Shown here one piece after another: positions 34,777-43,382 of a stretch of DNA of 64,000 bases (position 1 is its first letter; each line of letters opens with the position of its first letter). The notes under the pieces were generated by a model. That model saw only the letters and a list, made by a program, of their open reading frames with translations, ran no database searches and was not told the origin of the DNA. Source of the stretch: Thermobrachium celere DSM 8682 (GTDB lineage Bacteria > Bacillota > Clostridia > Clostridiales > Caloramatoraceae); contig NZ_HF952039.1 of assembly GCF_000430995.1 (NCBI RefSeq), positions 65,407 to 129,406 on the forward strand. Reading direction: 5' to 3'. A program made the position numbers and the translations under genes.

Positions 34777-36770
34777 TAATATATCCCCCTTCTTTTCTGA
34801 AGTATGCTCCACATCAAAAGTGCATTTCTTCCAATAAATATTTTTTTATTATCTTGAAAATCAAATGTTTTAAATAAAGGTGGTAAATTCATTTGAATAC
34901 CATCTTGAATAACAACTGGATAAATTATATTTTCAAGTTTATCATTAATATGATTTAATGCATTCTTATTTATATCACTCTTATATCTCACCTCAAGTAC
35001 AGCAAACTTTAAACCATTATAGGTAAGCTCATCAAAATCTAAATCATCATCCTCTTCGTAAAGTGCAAAATAAAATCCACCTTGTTTTTTTTCACTTTGT
35101 TTTCCTACCAAGACTGCTATAGAACTTCTATCCTTTCTTATCTTTTTCCTCAAACCATTTGCTTTTTCTTTATCTAAATACTTATTAATTTCCTCTTCTT
35201 CCTTAATCACTTCTAAATCTGTAAATCTACTTAATGCGGTAATTATATCTACATTTACATAATCATTTCTTTTTTTATCTACTATATAACACGTGGGTAC
35301 AAAATCTCTAAAACTAAATAGCACTTGACTAAATGTATCTTCATATTTATGTTTAAACTTATCAATTAAATTATTGATTTCATCTAATTCCTTTTTTACT
35401 TTAAATATATTTTTATAAGTTATTTTATAAAAATCATCTTCAAGCTCCTTCAAACTACAGCCAAGTATTCTCGAAACTTTTGAAAATGCATTATATATAG
35501 TAAGTGGTGCTACAACCCTAGAAGCTTCTTCAAAATCTTCAAGTTGATAATATATTTTCTCTAATTGCTCAAATAATTCCTTTCTATTTACTTCATTTCC
35601 ATCATATTTCTTTAATCTATCAAACACATATTGAGGTATGAACATAATCGCTTCAGAAATCCTATCTAATCTTTTTCCTCTTGCAATTCTTCCTATTCTT
35701 TGAATAAATTGTGCACTGCTTCTTGCCTCTGCTATTAATACATCTTTATATGTTCCATCTGCATCATTAGGGTCAACTCCAACTTCAATTGCCGCTGTTC
35801 CTATCGTTATTTTTGACTTCAAAGGTTCATTATCTTTTTTTATTCCATGAACTTCTGCAATATCTAACCCTTTTGATTTTAATTTTTCTGATAATATATT
35901 TGCTTGGAACACAGAATCCATTATTATTAAAATTGATTTATTTTCCTTCATATAATTATCTATATTTTTTTCTAAATATTCTTCAATATCTTCATTGCCT
36001 TTCCACAACCATAAATTAGAAGGATATAGCTTTAGCTTTACTTTTTCTTGTATAATTTCATCTCCATCCTCTGCATGTACATTAACAACCTTAATTCCTA
36101 TATTTCTTATTGAATCAAGCATTTTTTCCTGTGGTGTTGCAGTTAGTATAATAAATATAACTGGTTTAGATATCTTTTCCCTTAACTTATATGACTCATA
36201 AATTATAGATGTTATTTCGGCCTTTTGTTTTTCGTCATATAGGTGGAATTCATCAAATACCCAAATCATATATCTTCCTAAAAGATGTGCTAAACTATAG
36301 TTTTCTGTAATACCTTTATAAAAATCAGTAAAGGTTAAACAATATAATATATCAGGGTTAGTTAAAACAACATCTCTGCTAAATAATATTTCTATTGCTT
36401 TCAATCTATTATCTATATCATTTTCTAACATAAATTCATCTATTTTATCACTAAAAACCAACTCCACCTTTGAATCATCAAATCCACTTAAAGCCCTATA
36501 CTGATCCTTTATAAGTTCATTTGTAGAATACACTCCTATTGTTTTATACCCATATTTTAAATATGCTGAATATGCCGATAGGGTTTTCCCTGCCCCTGTC
36601 GGTGAAGTATTAAATATAACAAGCTGTTCTTTATTTTTAACTGCCTCTTCGATTGCCTTTAATGTATCTTCTTGATGTTGATAAAACTTTATATTTCTTC
36701 CCTTTATTAATTCTTCTCTACTTCCTTTTTTTATTCTTCTTTCCTTCAACATAATTTCTATACAATTCAT
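34776..36770 (-). CDS. cas3: Type I-D Cas3 helicase (no HD domain)
   Basis: Superfamily 2 helicase that unwinds target DNA. Walker A is FNTSPTGAGKTLSAY near residue 55 and the DExH box is VFDEFHLYDE. Motif III is ILTATPQEK, and the second RecA domain has TIGTAAIEVGVD and QRIGRIARG. There is no N-terminal HD nuclease; in type I-D that domain resides in Cas10d, where it is found here. Of several in-frame ATGs, the one at 36770 has GGGAG at spacing 8 and is preferred; a longer frame reaches 36815. Either way the start overlaps the csc1 coding region by about 50 bp or more. Confidence 0.95.
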   Translation of the reverse strand: MNCIEIMLKERRIKKGSREELIKGRNIKFYQHQEDTLKAIEEAVKNKEQLVIFNTSPTGAGKTLSAYSAYLKYGYKTIGVYSTNELIKDQYRALSGFDDSKVELVFSDKIDEFMLENDIDNRLKAIEILFSRDVVLTNPDILYCLTFTDFYKGITENYSLAHLLGRYMIWVFDEFHLYDEKQKAEITSIIYESYKLREKISKPVIFIILTATPQEKMLDSIRNIGIKVVNVHAEDGDEIIQEKVKLKLYPSNLWLWKGNEDIEEYLEKNIDNYMKENKSILIIMDSVFQANILSEKLKSKGLDIAEVHGIKKDNEPLKSKITIGTAAIEVGVDPNDADGTYKDVLIAEARSSAQFIQRIGRIARGKRLDRISEAIMFIPQYVFDRLKKYDGNEVNRKELFEQLEKIYYQLEDFEEASRVVAPLTIYNAFSKVSRILGCSLKELEDDFYKITYKNIFKVKKELDEINNLIDKFKHKYEDTFSQVLFSFRDFVPTCYIVDKKRNDYVNVDIITALSRFTDLEVIKEEEEINKYLDKEKANGLRKKIRKDRSSIAVLVGKQSEKKQGGFYFALYEEDDDLDFDELTYNGLKFAVLEVRYKSDINKNALNHINDKLENIIYPVVIQDGIQMNLPPLFKTFDFQDNKKIFIGRNALLMWSILQKRRGIY

Positions 36771-37422
36771 CAACATCACTCCCAAAATATTTACAAATTG
36801 GCAACACAACTCCATTTTCAGACTTTATACATTCTATCTCCTCTTCATAATAAGCATTTTGTATAAGCCTATTTGGAATTGAAAGTTCTGTAATGTCAAA
36901 TTCCTGTGGTTTTTGTAATAAATCCATATAATTATATACTCCTTCAAACATTCCATTTGCCTTAATAACTTTAGCTTGTTGCCAGTTATAACTTATTCTA
37001 CATGCAGTATCCCATTTACCTAATCTAATAATATTCTTGATTTCTATTTTTTCATTACTTAAAATGTATGTTGTTAAAACTGCTTCTGGTTCTATTGCCG
37101 ATATTACTCCATTCACAGGAAATGGTGTGTTTTTTTCCATACTAAGTGCATAACCATCCTTCATACTATTAAATCTTAAATCTACTAAATTACCATCCCA
37201 TTTAGAAGGATATATATAAATACCTACTTTATTCAAATTATTTAAATCTTCTAAGTAATATACCTTGTCATAATACACTTCATATCTATTAGGGCAAAAA
37301 CCAAATGCATAGCTCAAACTGTAATTATGTTGATATTTAGATGTTATATAGTAGTCACTAATCTCCTTTGAGGCATAGAAAAGATAATCTTGAAGCTCTA
37401 TTTTAACTTCTGCTAAATACAT
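36718..37422 (-). CDS. csc1: Type I-D Cascade subunit Csc1 (Cas5d-type RAMP)
   Basis: Cas5-group RAMP protein that caps the crRNA 5' handle in the type I-D effector. It matches the Csc1 pattern: AEVKIELQDYLFYASKEISDYY at the start, SLSYAFGFCPNRY, IYIYPSKW, and NIIRLGKWDTACRISY near residue 140. The 234-residue length is normal for the family, and the tail is lysine-rich (GKKNKKRK). It is followed by overlap with cas3 and preceded by csc2 with a 5-bp gap. Confidence 0.92.
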   Translation of the reverse strand: MYLAEVKIELQDYLFYASKEISDYYITSKYQHNYSLSYAFGFCPNRYEVYYDKVYYLEDLNNLNKVGIYIYPSKWDGNLVDLRFNSMKDGYALSMEKNTPFPVNGVISAIEPEAVLTTYILSNEKIEIKNIIRLGKWDTACRISYNWQQAKVIKANGMFEGVYNYMDLLQKPQEFDITELSIPNRLIQNAYYEEEIECIKSENGVVLPICKYFGSDVDELYRNYVEGKKNKKRK

Positions 37423-37427
37423 CTATA

Positions 37428-38435
37428 TCACTTCTTTCTTGATTTACTTTTTTCACCTTTTTCTTCAACTTTTCTTATACTATATTCCTCTATTTGTTTT
37501 TCAATATTTTGATAAATTTCCATTAGATTTGTATCATCTTTTATATAATTTCTAAATTCTTCAATAAAAGTATTTATATTGTCTACCTTTTTAACACTGG
37601 AAAAAGCATTTTTTATAATTTCATCCTCTACTCTATTGAAAGCCTCTTTAACTAAATTAAGATCTATGTCGTCGAGTTTATCTTTAAGTTCATCATATAA
37701 ATGTTTTGTTAGTTCAAGATTTGTAAATACCTCTTGATTTGATATATATATTCCAACAATATGGTTTTTAATAAGCCCTCCTCTATTTGCTTCAGCTCCA
37801 TATCTTGTAGTTAGAAGTATATTAGCTAACACATACAAAAATTCATCCTCTGTAACATCAACTAATGTTTCAACACAAGGGAATATAACCCCAGGTTTTA
37901 TATGTTCCTTGGATGATAGTGCTGTTCCTGTTGAATGTGTTTCTTCATCTACTGCATTTAATGTTATTTCTTCAACTGTTTTTTCACCATAATCTCTAAT
38001 TGAAAATGCTGTATCTGTTATTACTCTTGTTTTTCTCGACTGATTTGTATCTGCATTATCTCCACCCTGTGCTGCATACCCATACAACATACAATCTGGA
38101 CATTTCCCGCAAAGATGTTGAATAAGTGAACAATCTTCTCTTCCGCATATAGTCAACCCTTTTTCAATTAACTTTCTCCTAAGTGCCTTTCCTGTTCTTC
38201 TCTCACTTGCAACTTGCTTTCTCTTTATCATCAATACTCTTGTTACTTTTGAATTATCCTTAACCCCTGCTGTTGTTTCTGCCACATTCAATATTCTTCC
38301 TTCTGTTGTAAATATTCCATAGGATTGAAGTTCACGTAGTATTACTATTTGAATATATTTATTTTTCTTTACATCTGTTATCATTTCAGCAAAAGCATTA
38401 TTTTCTCTTAATACATTTAAAAAATCTTTACTCAT
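37428..38435 (-). CDS. csc2: Type I-D Cascade backbone Csc2 (Cas7 group)
   Basis: Cas7-family subunit that polymerises along the crRNA in the type I-D complex. Recognisable features are ITDVKKNKYIQIVILRELQS, LMIKRKQVASERRTGKALRR, a cysteine cluster (CGRED..C and CGKCPDCMLYG near residues 97-120) that probably binds zinc, NQSRKTRVITDTAFS, and RYGAEANRGGL. The 335-residue length is normal. The C-terminus is basic (EEKGEKSKSRKK). The start overlaps the cas10d stop by 8 bp with AGGAGG upstream. Confidence 0.95.
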   Translation of the reverse strand: MSKDFLNVLRENNAFAEMITDVKKNKYIQIVILRELQSYGIFTTEGRILNVAETTAGVKDNSKVTRVLMIKRKQVASERRTGKALRRKLIEKGLTICGREDCSLIQHLCGKCPDCMLYGYAAQGGDNADTNQSRKTRVITDTAFSIRDYGEKTVEEITLNAVDEETHSTGTALSSKEHIKPGVIFPCVETLVDVTEDEFLYVLANILLTTRYGAEANRGGLIKNHIVGIYISNQEVFTNLELTKHLYDELKDKLDDIDLNLVKEAFNRVEDEIIKNAFSSVKKVDNINTFIEEFRNYIKDDTNLMEIYQNIEKQIEEYSIRKVEEKGEKSKSRKK

Positions 38436-38835
38436 TTTTTATTTCCTCCTCTTTCTTTGTATCATTTTCATATAGTTTTTTTATTATCAAAAACTCTATT
38501 GCAGAAGCAAAATAATTTTCATTTTTAGATAATTCTCCTTTTTTACATTTGCAAACCCCTTCATAATAACCATATATAAATACATCTACAAACTGTTCTA
38601 TAGCATTAATCCTGTCTACTCCATATGTCGGTGAATATACTGTATTATGTCTTTCTACTAAATCTCTTACCGAACCACACACAATCTCTTTTATCTCTTG
38701 GATATTATTTGTCTTAACTTCTTTAATCGTTTTTACAGAACGTCTAAAAGGAAGAGTAATAATATAACTTGAGTCACTCTTATTAGGTTTCCAAAATTTT
38801 AACATTTTTTCTGCAATTTCACTACATACAGTCAT
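38428..38835 (-). CDS. cas11d: Predicted Cas11d small subunit from an internal start in cas10d
   Basis: Within cas10d an in-frame ATG at 38835 is preceded by GGAGGTG with 7 nt between GGAGG and ATG, as strong as any start in the locus. It would give a 135-residue protein starting MTVCSEIAEKMLKFW and ending with the Cas10d C-terminus. Separate translation of the small subunit from the 3' part of cas10d has been shown for a cyanobacterial type I-D system, and this site has the expected location and size. Expression here is a prediction. Confidence 0.8.
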   Translation of the reverse strand: MTVCSEIAEKMLKFWKPNKSDSSYIITLPFRRSVKTIKEVKTNNIQEIKEIVCGSVRDLVERHNTVYSPTYGVDRINAIEQFVDVFIYGYYEGVCKCKKGELSKNENYFASAIEFLIIKKLYENDTKKEEEIKNE

Positions 38836-41241
38836 CTGTACACCTCCATTCAAATTTGCTATTTTGAATAAAGAATTGATAAATGGACCATTTAATTTGT
38901 TTTCATAAATAGCTTTGAAAAAAGCAGCTCTCTCACTAGAATCTTTAAACCTTAAATAATTAAATATTCCTAAAGGATGAACTGACATCTTTGTTATTAG
39001 TGGTATTAATTCCCTACTTCTTTGTCCTTTAAATCCGTTATACACATCTTCTATCAAAAATACACTATTTAATACATAGAAAGACTCTTCTAACCCTTTA
39101 TAATCTTCAATTTTCGTTAAATTATTAACCTTAACTTTATTTAAATAAATATTTTTGTAATTACCATTAAATAAAATATCATTATTATCAAAATTTAATG
39201 TTTTAGACGAAGTAATAACAGTGTTTAAACCATAATAATAAGAAAGTACAAGAGCTTGATAATACATTTTTAGAACATTTTCTGCATCTGATGAAGTAGC
39301 TACAAAAATATTAAATCTATATTCAGGTTTTAAAAAATCCTCGGCCAATTCTCTTTTATTTATTTCTATTTGCAATTCTTTTTCTTCAACCTTTATGAAT
39401 AAAGATTTATTATTAAATTTTGTTTTATATAAAGTTTTTTCATCAATTTTATCTTTGATTTCTCGTTTTATTTTTTTAAAAGAGTCTATACTTATTGGAA
39501 AATCTATATTTTTATAAGTATAAACATATATATCAGGATTTAAATAAGTATCTGACAAATCAAAATTTATTTTTTGTAACAACATATCATAAGCACATAT
39601 TTTGCATAAATACGGTTGCTGTTTTATTTCTTTAGTAAGTCTTCCATTTTTTTGATTAATAACTATTTCTTCTGGCTTTGATTTAAATGAATATTTAGTA
39701 GTTAAAAACCCCTTTTGAAATCCTAACCCTTCTGGTATTTTTCTCCCACATATTAAACAAGTAGACTTTATTTTATCGTTACTTGTTATATAATCAGTGT
39801 CATTTACTTTATTACCATATACTTCATAAAAATAATCCTTTAAATCTTGCCTTAACAAACTTACATTATTGTTATTTATACAAAATTTCTGTATGCTCTT
39901 TTCAAAACTTTCTTTGAACCTTTCTTTCATTTTATTAATAATCTCTTTGTAATCATCTCTTTGTAATATTAAGTCTGCAATGTAGGTTGATATTAAAATA
40001 TAATAAATTTTATTTCCACCATCATCTAAAACCTTTTTAAAATTTCTCATAAAATTAATATTAGAACTTATTTTTTTATCCATTTCATTTAAATTCAATA
40101 TATCTTGGTTAAATATATTCCATACTTCCTCATATACATCTTCAACTTTTTCATTTAACAAGAATGTATGATATGAATTTAAAGATATAAATATTTGTCT
40201 TACTAAATCTATAAATATATCATCTTCTTTTCTATTTAAAATGTTATTTATTATTTCAAATCTTGTATCTTCCATTAAATCCTTGTCTAAATTATTTTTG
40301 ACCTTTTCAAATCTGTTTTTTAAAGCTCTAAACAAAATATCATCATTTTTTGAAGTTAATGCTTTTCTTAAAATTTCTAATTGATTATCTGTATCTAATA
40401 TCAAAAACATATCAAAAAAATTAAAATTATATTTATTATCCCTGATATTACTTGCAACAGCATCTAAGTATTTAGTTTCTTTAGTTGGAATCAATAAAGT
40501 TTTGTTTACTATTTCATCTATTTCTTTTTCTAAATCAATTTTTTCACCTAAATAAATAATATAATTTTTAAAATAACAAAACATTCTTCTATTCGTATCA
40601 TAAATATGCTGTTCCAATGCTTTTAGCATTATATTTGTTATGGCTGGACGAATTTCTTTTATTTTTAAATAGTTTATTTTATAATTTAAATTAAGAAATA
40701 AAAACAGTTCTTTTAATTTTTTTATTACATCATCAATTTCATCCATAATTACAAGTTTATCTGCACATCTAATTATTTCCATTTCCTCTTCATTTTCATC
40801 TAATGCATATCCTATTTTATAAGTATTTTGTTGCCTACCTTTGTGTATTGATGACGATAAAATAAATTCTGCACAATCTTTAAATTCTGAATATAACCCT
40901 AAATCACTGAGTATATATTCAATATCTTCTAATTCAAAATCTGTTTCTTTTTCTTTTTTATACTTTGGTATTTTATTTATATCGTGAAACAAAGCTCCTG
41001 CTACTATCTTTTTTATATTATCATCTGTATTTTTCTCTGGGTGTTTTTGATAATATAAATTCGATATACACAATGCAAAATTTAGAGTTTTTATGGCGTG
41101 TTCAGTAAATCTTTCATTCCTTTTACAACCATAGTTTTCTTTATCTTTTGCTAATTCCATATGAAATCCATTGATGTAAAATACATCTAATATTTTTTTT
41201 GCTATGTAACTTGCTTTTTCAAAATTTATTTCATTTTTCAC
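38428..41241 (-). CDS. cas10d: Type I-D large subunit Cas10d (Csc3) with HD nuclease
   Basis: Large effector subunit of about 937 residues. The N-terminal HD nuclease shows GALFHDINKIPKY near residue 90, FILSSSIHKGRQ and EIIRCADKLVIMDEID, and is thought to cut target DNA together with the Cas3 helicase. A zinc finger (CLICGRKIPEG and LCKICAYDML) lies in the middle near residues 515-570. No GGDD cyclase motif is seen. A GTG at 41250 is in frame but lies within GAGGTG; the GTG at 41241, 6 nt after that site, is preferred. The last 136 codons contain an internal start described as cas11d. The gene has its own promoter and heads the operon. Confidence 0.95.
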   Translation of the reverse strand: MKNEINFEKASYIAKKILDVFYINGFHMELAKDKENYGCKRNERFTEHAIKTLNFALCISNLYYQKHPEKNTDDNIKKIVAGALFHDINKIPKYKKEKETDFELEDIEYILSDLGLYSEFKDCAEFILSSSIHKGRQQNTYKIGYALDENEEEMEIIRCADKLVIMDEIDDVIKKLKELFLFLNLNYKINYLKIKEIRPAITNIMLKALEQHIYDTNRRMFCYFKNYIIYLGEKIDLEKEIDEIVNKTLLIPTKETKYLDAVASNIRDNKYNFNFFDMFLILDTDNQLEILRKALTSKNDDILFRALKNRFEKVKNNLDKDLMEDTRFEIINNILNRKEDDIFIDLVRQIFISLNSYHTFLLNEKVEDVYEEVWNIFNQDILNLNEMDKKISSNINFMRNFKKVLDDGGNKIYYILISTYIADLILQRDDYKEIINKMKERFKESFEKSIQKFCINNNNVSLLRQDLKDYFYEVYGNKVNDTDYITSNDKIKSTCLICGRKIPEGLGFQKGFLTTKYSFKSKPEEIVINQKNGRLTKEIKQQPYLCKICAYDMLLQKINFDLSDTYLNPDIYVYTYKNIDFPISIDSFKKIKREIKDKIDEKTLYKTKFNNKSLFIKVEEKELQIEINKRELAEDFLKPEYRFNIFVATSSDAENVLKMYYQALVLSYYYGLNTVITSSKTLNFDNNDILFNGNYKNIYLNKVKVNNLTKIEDYKGLEESFYVLNSVFLIEDVYNGFKGQRSRELIPLITKMSVHPLGIFNYLRFKDSSERAAFFKAIYENKLNGPFINSLFKIANLNGGVQMTVCSEIAEKMLKFWKPNKSDSSYIITLPFRRSVKTIKEVKTNNIQEIKEIVCGSVRDLVERHNTVYSPTYGVDRINAIEQFVDVFIYGYYEGVCKCKKGELSKNENYFASAIEFLIIKKLYENDTKKEEEIKNE

Positions 41242-41284
41242 TTTTTTCACCTCAACTTTCTTTAATTACTATTCATAATATAAT

Positions 41285-41312
41285 TTTATATTTATTAAAA
41301 ATATTCTGTCAA
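41285..41312 (-). promoter_or_regulatory. Promoter of the cas operon
   Basis: TTGACA (41312-41307) and TATAAA (41290-41285) are separated by 16 bp on the minus strand, just after the terminator of the WYL regulator gene. The operon therefore has its own promoter rather than depending on read-through. Confidence 0.8.
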
Positions 41313-41333
41313 CTATAATTGGAGCTAAAATAA

Positions 41334-41360
41334 AAACAGCGACATTATGTGTCACTGTTT
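41334..41360 (-). terminator. Terminator of the WYL regulator gene
   Basis: On the minus strand AAACAGTGACA and TGTCGCTGTTT (one G-T pair), 5-nt loop containing the stop codon, then TTATTTT. Confidence 0.8.
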
Positions 41361-42286
41361 ATCATTATTGCATTATTTAATATATTTAAGTATTCTTGTT
41401 TTAACTCTATTGGTTCCAATATTTCAATTCCTTCTGCATATTGTAATATGAATGGTAACATTTCTTGTGGCTTTGCTACTGAAAATTCTATTACTCTATT
41501 TTTATTATCATTTATTTGAGACCTATGCCAATCAACTTCAGTTAAATAAGTCCATATTTCTTCTTTATGAACCTTTAATCTCACTTTTTTTATCTCTTCA
41601 CCACCATAAAACTCCCAAGCATTTTTAAATAAGTCCTTTACATTATCCTTGTACACATTATAGTCAATTGTACAATTTTGTTTTCTTAAATCCAATATTC
41701 TATTTACTCTAAATATTTTAGCTTTATAATTTTCAATACAATCCAGAGCTAGTACATACCAAGCTCTTCTTTTAAATACTATTTTATAAGGAACTATACA
41801 ATACTCTTTTTCTTCACCATTTGGAAGTAAGTATTTCATATTATAAATAAAATAATCCTTATCCTCTAATAAACTATCATAAAGCTTTGTCATAAAATAT
41901 TTTTGCTTACTATTTAACCTACAGATAGGTTGTTTATGTATTTCTATGTAATTATCTTTAAACTTTAAATTAAATTTAGCCTTTATCAATTCTGGTGAGT
42001 TTAAAAAAAAGTCAATATAAGATTCAGCAGCTTCAACAGACAAATTAATAAGTTGTTTTAGATCTTTAGTAATAGAAATGCTGTCCTCACTTTGTTTTTC
42101 AATATAAACTTTATTTTTATTTGATTTAATATCAATGTTTTTTACCTTCTTAGCTTTATTAACATATCTATAAAACGTCCTTACATCTATATTTAATATC
42201 TCACATATTTGATTTTTTGTATAATTACCCGATTCAACAAGCACTAAAAAATTTTCAAACCTTTCTATACTTCCCTTCAATAACAC
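41345..42286 (-). CDS. WYL-domain transcriptional regulator next to the type I-D operon
   Basis: A 313-residue regulator. The N-terminus is a winged HTH (NYTKNQICEILNIDVRTFYRYVNKA, about residues 18-45). The middle and C-terminus form a WYL domain (about 140-310) with VFKRRAWYVLALDCIENYKAKIFRVNRI, where YVL replaces the usual WYL triad, and a WCX-like extension with VKVH/LRLK strands. WYL domains bind nucleic-acid ligands and often control defence genes; a WYL protein represses a cyanobacterial type I-D locus. The gene lies upstream of cas10d on the same strand with its own terminator, so it is expressed separately and probably controls the cas promoter. Confidence 0.88.
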   Translation of the reverse strand: MLLKGSIERFENFLVLVESGNYTKNQICEILNIDVRTFYRYVNKAKKVKNIDIKSNKNKVYIEKQSEDSISITKDLKQLINLSVEAAESYIDFFLNSPELIKAKFNLKFKDNYIEIHKQPICRLNSKQKYFMTKLYDSLLEDKDYFIYNMKYLLPNGEEKEYCIVPYKIVFKRRAWYVLALDCIENYKAKIFRVNRILDLRKQNCTIDYNVYKDNVKDLFKNAWEFYGGEEIKKVRLKVHKEEIWTYLTEVDWHRSQINDNKNRVIEFSVAKPQEMLPFILQYAEGIEILEPIELKQEYLNILNNAIMINSDT

Positions 42287-42309
42287 TCCTCCCTTTTAAG
42301 ACAACATTA

Positions 42310-42678
42310 CTACTTCTTTCTTAATAGGTTTATAAATATCTCTGCAGTACCAAGGTTTGTTGCAAGAGGTACGTTGTGTACGTCGCATATTCTTAAAAGT
42401 GCTGTAACATCTGGTTCATGGGGCTGTGCTGTAAGTGGGTCCCTTAAAAAAATAACCATATCTATGTCACCTTGAGCTACCATACCGCCTATCTGCTGAT
42501 CACCACCATATGGACCTGACAAAAATCTATGAACCTTAAGCCCTGTTGCCTCTTGAATTAACCTTCCTGTTGTACCTGTTGCATAAAGTTCATCGTCCTT
42601 AAATACATCCCTATACTTTTTTACAAACTCAACCATATCATCCTTTTTCTTATCATGGGCTATGAATGCTACTCTCAT
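42310..42678 (-). CDS. mgsA: Methylglyoxal synthase
   Basis: Converts dihydroxyacetone phosphate to methylglyoxal and phosphate, a phosphate-releasing bypass of lower glycolysis. The 122-residue protein has the family pattern: [16 protein letters not shown] with the substrate His, [45 protein letters not shown] with the catalytic Asp and His. The length is shorter than the about 150-residue E. coli enzyme but usual for clostridia. It has a GGGGG site before the ATG. It sits between the CRISPR regulator and an L,D-transpeptidase, with no clear operon. Confidence 0.95.
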   Translation of the reverse strand: MRVAFIAHDKKKDDMVEFVKKYRDVFKDDELYATGTTGRLIQEATGLKVHRFLSGPYGGDQQIGGMVAQGDIDMVIFLRDPLTAQPHEPDVTALLRICDVHNVPLATNLGTAEIFINLLRKK

Positions 42679-42728
42679 CTTTTATCCCCCTTTAATCTTT
42701 AGCACTTAAAAATATTTTGTTCAAAAAA

Positions 42729-43247
42729 CTACTTTATATATACCGTTGTCTTATTTGGAATGTTTTCATACATCCACTTAGCATCCTCAACACTCAATCT
42801 TACACATCCATGGGAACTTGGTTTGCCTAATGTATAGTCAACTATCTGCCTTTTAGTATTCATAGGTAGTGAATGAAATAGATATTTGCCTTTAAACCTT
42901 ATCCAATATACTCCACCCTGCTTATACTTTTTTGAATAAAACCAAGGTCCTCTTGCAGTTATTGTAAATATCCCCTTTGGAGTGCTTTTACCCTTTACTC
43001 CTGTAGAACATACAAGCGTTTTAGCCAAATTCCATTGGTTGTTTTCCTTCTTGTAAATTAAGGTATTTTGTGTTTTTGTATCCACAACTACAATGTAATC
43101 TGTTTTGCTTTTTATTTTCCCACTTGCTATTTCTGGAAGCACAATATTATTTGCCTGATTGCTAACTTCTGCTAAAGCTAAACTTGATTTTAATAAAAAC
43201 AATACCACAATAAGTCCAAAAATCTTTTTAAATTTCTTCATCTGCAC
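42729..43247 (-). CDS. Secreted L,D-transpeptidase (YkuD family)
   Basis: Peptidoglycan-crosslinking or wall-modifying enzyme. Residues 1-27 are a signal peptide (KKFKKIFGLIVVLFLLKSSLALAE). The catalytic domain has DYIVVVDTKTQNTLIYKK, the YWIRFKGKYLFHS His and the active-site motif SSHGCVRLSVEDAKWMY (Ser-His-Gly-Cys-Val-Arg) near residue 145. At 172 residues it is a minimal single-domain member without LysM. The ATG is preceded by GGAGAG. It stands alone; the divergent permease gene starts 136 bp away. Confidence 0.93.
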   Translation of the reverse strand: MQMKKFKKIFGLIVVLFLLKSSLALAEVSNQANNIVLPEIASGKIKSKTDYIVVVDTKTQNTLIYKKENNQWNLAKTLVCSTGVKGKSTPKGIFTITARGPWFYSKKYKQGGVYWIRFKGKYLFHSLPMNTKRQIVDYTLGKPSSHGCVRLSVEDAKWMYENIPNKTTVYIK

Positions 43248-43382
43248 TCTCCTTTCCAGTTAAATTATACATTAAAGTTTTTAAAAGTACATTAGAAAAT
43301 TTTTATAAAACATTTTGGTATTTATATATTCTAAAGAATTATATATAATTTACTTGTAACTTTTTATAAAGGAGGTTTTTAT

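Noticed and set aside
38428-41241. Cyclic oligoadenylate synthesis by Cas10d
   Set aside because: No GGDD motif is seen in the palm region, as usual for type I-D large subunits.
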